Assembly: GCA_036637375.1 (NCBI GenBank)
Contig: JAVWMQ010000038.1
Coordinates: 1 to 17,796, forward strand
DNA: 17,796 nt
Reading direction: 5' to 3'
Source: JAVWMQ01 sp036637375
Lineage (GTDB): Bacteria; Bacillota; Clostridia; Peptostreptococcales; Anaerovoracaceae
In this document: positions 15,412 to 17,796 of the stretch, piece after piece
How the letters are laid out: every line of letters starts with the position of its first letter
Position numbering within the stretch: the stretch's first letter is position 1
Position numbers and translations under genes: made by a program
Notes under the pieces: generated by a model
The model's input: only the letters and a program-made list of their open reading frames with translations
What the model was told of the DNA's origin: nothing
Database searches by the model: none

Positions 15412-15993
15412 ATGAGAATAGGAATTACAGGCGGTATTGGCAGTGGCAAAAGTACGGTAAGTGATTATTTAATAGCAAAAGGCTATAAGGTGATTGACGC
15501 TGATAAAATTGCTAGAGAAATTGTAATGCCAGGAAAACCTGCGTTAAAGAAACTTGTAGAAGTTTTTGGTGAATCGATTTTAGATGATGAAGGTGAGTTA
15601 AGGCGTAAGTATTTGGCAAAAATTGTATTTGAGGAAAAGTCAAATAAACAAGCACTTGATGAAGTGATGCAAAAGGAAATATTAGATAAAATTCTTGATG
15701 AATTTGAAAAAAACGAAGATAAATTAATATTTCTGGATGCTCCATTACTTTTTGAAGGAAGCCTGAATAAGTATGTGGATTTTACATGGGTTATAACTAT
15801 TGATGAAATTGAGAGAATTAATAGAGTCGTTAAGAGAGATGGAATTGCAGCTAAAGAAGTGAAGGCTAGAATTAACAATCAGATGCCAGAAGAAGAAAAA
15901 ACAAAACTGGCAGATGAGGTAATATATAATTCAAGTACAAAGGAGGAACTTTATCTTAAAATTGATGAAGTATTAAGTAAGTATGAGAAATAG
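15412..15993 (+). CDS. coaE: Dephospho-CoA kinase
   Basis: The 193-residue enzyme phosphorylates the 3' hydroxyl of dephospho-CoA, the last step of coenzyme A synthesis, in the cytoplasm. It has the P-loop GGIGSGKST (7-15), the substrate motif DADKIAREIVMPGKPA (29-44), and LIFLDAPLLFE in the core, with the expected length. ATG 15412 follows AGGT overlapping the polA stop, only 7 bases after it, so translation is probably coupled. Its 3' end overlaps the next gene by 11 bases. Confidence 0.95.
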   Translation: MRIGITGGIGSGKSTVSDYLIAKGYKVIDADKIAREIVMPGKPALKKLVEVFGESILDDEGELRRKYLAKIVFEEKSNKQALDEVMQKEILDKILDEFEKNEDKLIFLDAPLLFEGSLNKYVDFTWVITIDEIERINRVVKRDGIAAKEVKARINNQMPEEEKTKLADEVIYNSSTKEELYLKIDEVLSKYEK

Positions 15994-17596
15994 TAAGAAA
16001 AAATTATTAGTAATATTTATAATGGTTTTTGCAGTTTTATTTACTAGCTGTGGAGATAAAAAAGTTAGTATTAATGACAAAAAAGTTGAGATTAAAGAAC
16101 AAAATAAAATTGAATTATCTATGAATCCAATTAAAACTCTTAATCCCTTAGTATCGCTAGACAAGGACGTATACTATCTATCAAAGCTAATATACGAGGG
16201 TCTTTTTACTTTTGATAAAGATTATACGCCAGTTAAAAGCTTGGCTAGAAATTATGCGTTTGACAGAAGTACAGGTGCAATTAATGTGGATCTAACAAAG
16301 AGGATAAAGTGGCATGATGGTGAAGATTTTACTTCAAACGATGTTGTTTTTACAATCAATGCGATTAAAGCTATTGGGGTTGCAGGCCCTTATTATGAAA
16401 AAGTGAATAAAATTTATTCGGTAAAAAAGAGAGGCACTTATGGGGTTAGAATAGACTTCAAAGATAAGAATGATATGTCATTGGACCTACTGTCCTTCCC
16501 AATTTTGCCTGCACATAAGTTTAATGGAGCATATAGTGTATCTTCACAACGTGAAGGGTTTAAACCTGTTGGAACAGGATTGTATAAATATAAAAGTTAT
16601 AGCTATGCAAAATCGTTAAAGCTTGTACCAAATGAAAACTATAGAAATGAAAAGGCGAGAAGTTCTATAAATGTGAATGTTGTTTCAAGTGATAAACACT
16701 TAGTAAAACTTGTTGAGTCAAGTAATATTTCAGCTTTGATTGATTCTTCTTTAGGCAGAGAAACTAAGATAGAAAAAAAAGGAGTTAAAATTAAAGATTT
16801 TATCAGCAATGAAATGGACTTCATAGGTTTTAATTTTAAAAAGGAAGAAATGCAAAAGAAGAGCCTTAGAACGGCTATTGCATATGCGACTGACAGTAAA
16901 AGTATTATTGAAGAAAGTTATCTAAATAGCGGAGCTATAAGCGATAGTTTATATCCGCCATCATATTTAGGAAGCAAAAAAAGGTCACAGACATATAAAT
17001 TTAGTCTAGAAAAAGCTGCTAAAGTTCTAAAAAAAGCAGGATATGAAGATATTGACCAAAATGGGGTAATAGAAAATCTTGACAAAAATAATGTTGTGAT
17101 AAATATATTAGTTAATTCTGATAGACCTGTTAGAGTTAAAGTTGCAGAAGATATTAAGGCTAACTTGGAAGACTTAGATATGCAAGTTAATGTTATTGCA
17201 GTTCCAGAAAAAGCATATTTATCAAGCTTAAAAGGTGGTAAGTATGATATATTTGTTGGTGGAATGGAATTTGATGAAGGGTTTGACTTAAGAAGTCTCT
17301 TGGATAAAGAAGCTATAAATAATTATACTGGATATGTTAATGCTGAGCTTTCAGAAAACTTGACAAAACTTAAATCAGGTGATACACCCGAAAACAATAT
17401 TGAAACTGTAAATAGGATCAAAGAAATATTGGATAATGATTTACCATATTATTGTGTTTGTTATAGAACAATTGGATTTATAAAAGCACCTACATTAGAA
17501 GGTGAGATAGATCCTACATTTAATAATATTTACAATGGTATTAATAACTGGTATAGTAGATTAGAAAAAACTATAGTTGAGGAAGACAACAAATAA
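15983..17596 (+). CDS. ABC transporter substrate-binding lipoprotein, family 5 (oligopeptide/dipeptide/nickel type)
   Basis: The 537-residue product has a lipoprotein signal: KKK, a hydrophobic core, then LFTSC with Cys23 as the lipid anchor, so it would sit on the outer face of the membrane. The family 5 fold is shown by KTLNPLVS (51-58), LIYEGLFTFD (69-78) and the signature WHDGEDFTSNDVVFT (110-124). Such proteins deliver peptides, nickel or other small ligands to an ABC permease. The start ATG 15983 overlaps coaE by 11 bases and has only a weak ribosome site, implying translational coupling. No permease or ATPase gene is in the window, so it is an orphan or pairs with a distant transporter. 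The ligand is unknown. Confidence 0.88.
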   Translation: MRNSKKKLLVIFIMVFAVLFTSCGDKKVSINDKKVEIKEQNKIELSMNPIKTLNPLVSLDKDVYYLSKLIYEGLFTFDKDYTPVKSLARNYAFDRSTGAINVDLTKRIKWHDGEDFTSNDVVFTINAIKAIGVAGPYYEKVNKIYSVKKRGTYGVRIDFKDKNDMSLDLLSFPILPAHKFNGAYSVSSQREGFKPVGTGLYKYKSYSYAKSLKLVPNENYRNEKARSSINVNVVSSDKHLVKLVESSNISALIDSSLGRETKIEKKGVKIKDFISNEMDFIGFNFKKEEMQKKSLRTAIAYATDSKSIIEESYLNSGAISDSLYPPSYLGSKKRSQTYKFSLEKAAKVLKKAGYEDIDQNGVIENLDKNNVVINILVNSDRPVRVKVAEDIKANLEDLDMQVNVIAVPEKAYLSSLKGGKYDIFVGGMEFDEGFDLRSLLDKEAINNYTGYVNAELSENLTKLKSGDTPENNIETVNRIKEILDNDLPYYCVCYRTIGFIKAPTLEGEIDPTFNNIYNGINNWYSRLEKTIVEEDNK

Positions 17597-17604
17597 AATA
17601 AATA

Positions 17605-17621
17605 GGCGACAGATAGTCGCC
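17605..17621 (+). other. Short hairpin between the substrate-binding protein gene and tRNA-Leu
   Basis: GGCGAC (17605-17610) pairs perfectly with GTCGCC (17616-17621) around AGATA. No T run follows, so it is not a standard terminator. It ends 6 bases before the tRNA and may protect the 3' end of the mRNA after processing of the tRNA leader. Confidence 0.5.
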
Positions 17622-17627
17622 TGATAT

Positions 17628-17710
17628 GCGGCTGTGGCGGAATAGGTAGACGCGCACGCTTGAGGGGCGTGTGGGCAACCGTGCTGGTTCGAGTCCAGTC
17701 AGCCGCACCA
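17628..17710 (+). tRNA. tRNA-Leu (anticodon GAG)
   Basis: Acceptor arms GCGGCTG (17628-17634) and CAGCCGC pair fully, followed by discriminator A and an encoded CCA (17708-17710). The anticodon stem CACGC/GCGTG encloses the loop TTGAGGG, giving anticodon GAG, which reads CUC and CUU. The T arm is GCTGG-TTCGAGT-CCAGT. A variable arm longer than five bases (TGGGCAACCGT) marks a class II tRNA, as expected for leucine. No promoter is visible in the 31 bases after the preceding gene. Confidence 0.95.
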
Positions 17711-17714
17711 TAAT

Positions 17715-17750
17715 GACTTATTTTATGTTAAGGGAAATAAGTCTTTTTTT
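17715..17750 (+). terminator. Rho-independent terminator after tRNA-Leu
   Basis: GACTTATTT (17715-17723) pairs perfectly with AAATAAGTC (17735-17743), with an 11-base loop and seven T residues (17744-17750). It ends the transcript carrying the tRNA and probably the whole polA operon. Confidence 0.9.
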
Positions 17751-17761
17751 GTTTAATTTAG

Positions 17762-17770
17762 TGGTATAAT
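17762..17770 (+). promoter_or_regulatory. Extended -10 promoter for a gene beyond the right edge
   Basis: TGGTATAAT is a perfect extended -10 element just after the tRNA terminator. No convincing -35 is present 17 bases upstream. The remaining 26 bases hold no start codon with a ribosome site. Confidence 0.55.
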
Positions 17771-17796
17771 TAAGCTAAAGATTATTTATATAATAT

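Noticed and set aside
15483..15878. 131-codon minus-strand frame inside coaE
   Set aside because: coaE is complete with P-loop and conserved motifs; the opposite frame is Ser/Leu-rich noise.
1..17796. CRISPR array, toxin-antitoxin pair, phage or defence island
   Set aside because: No regularly spaced repeats, transposase, phage or recognisable defence proteins were found on either strand.

Overview
The window is chromosomal DNA from a low-GC Gram-positive anaerobe, most likely a member of the Clostridia (Bacillota). The base composition is strongly AT-rich, the stronger ribosome binding sites are of the AGGAGG type, and the families present (MepA-like MATE pumps, MBOAT/SGNH/DHHW/DUF4358 cluster, chromosomal topB, polA-coaE linkage) fit that group. 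I cannot name a genus from this sequence alone.

Layout. (1) 1-99: last 17 codons of an upstream gene and its intrinsic terminator. (2) 109-3760: drug-efflux block. Two tandem MepA-like MATE transporters (about 75% identical by eye) are followed by a convergent BmrR-like MerR regulator. The first pump has a MerR-type promoter with a 19-bp spacer and a small dyad; the second has an ordinary 17-bp-spacer promoter. The terminator of the second pump lies inside the regulator's coding sequence. (3) 3839-4525: an AlkD-type DNA glycosylase, divergent from the regulator. (4) 4591-8367: a four-gene cell-envelope O-acylation operon (membrane-anchored SGNH esterase, DUF4358-like small membrane protein, MBOAT acyltransferase, DHHW/AlgX-J-like protein). 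(5) 8423-12644: a small XRE-like protein, an orphan Hpt phosphotransfer protein, a class 3 aldehyde dehydrogenase and DNA topoisomerase III, ending in a strong terminator. (6) 12759-17710: polA, coaE, an oligopeptide-type ABC substrate-binding lipoprotein and tRNA-Leu(GAG), closely packed and ending in a terminator. A promoter for a gene beyond the right edge follows.

How the parts work together. The efflux block looks like a substrate-inducible multidrug response: the regulator's GyrI-like C-terminal domain would sense a drug and activate the 19-bp-spacer promoter. The O-acylation operon has the parts expected for moving acyl groups across the membrane (MBOAT) and onto or off a surface polymer (SGNH and DHHW proteins); the small DUF4358-like protein has no assigned role. 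The polA block is housekeeping, with an SBP lacking its permease and ATPase genes, and a tRNA that has no evident promoter of its own.

There are no gene-free stretches over 300 bases, no CRISPR array, no insertion sequence, no prophage module and no recognisable defence system. The most unusual observations are the terminator embedded in conserved codons of the convergent regulator, the MerR-type promoter on only one of two duplicated pumps, the GC-rich hairpin between the pumps, the Shine-Dalgarno-less (possibly leaderless) polA start, and the DUF4358-like member of the acylation operon.
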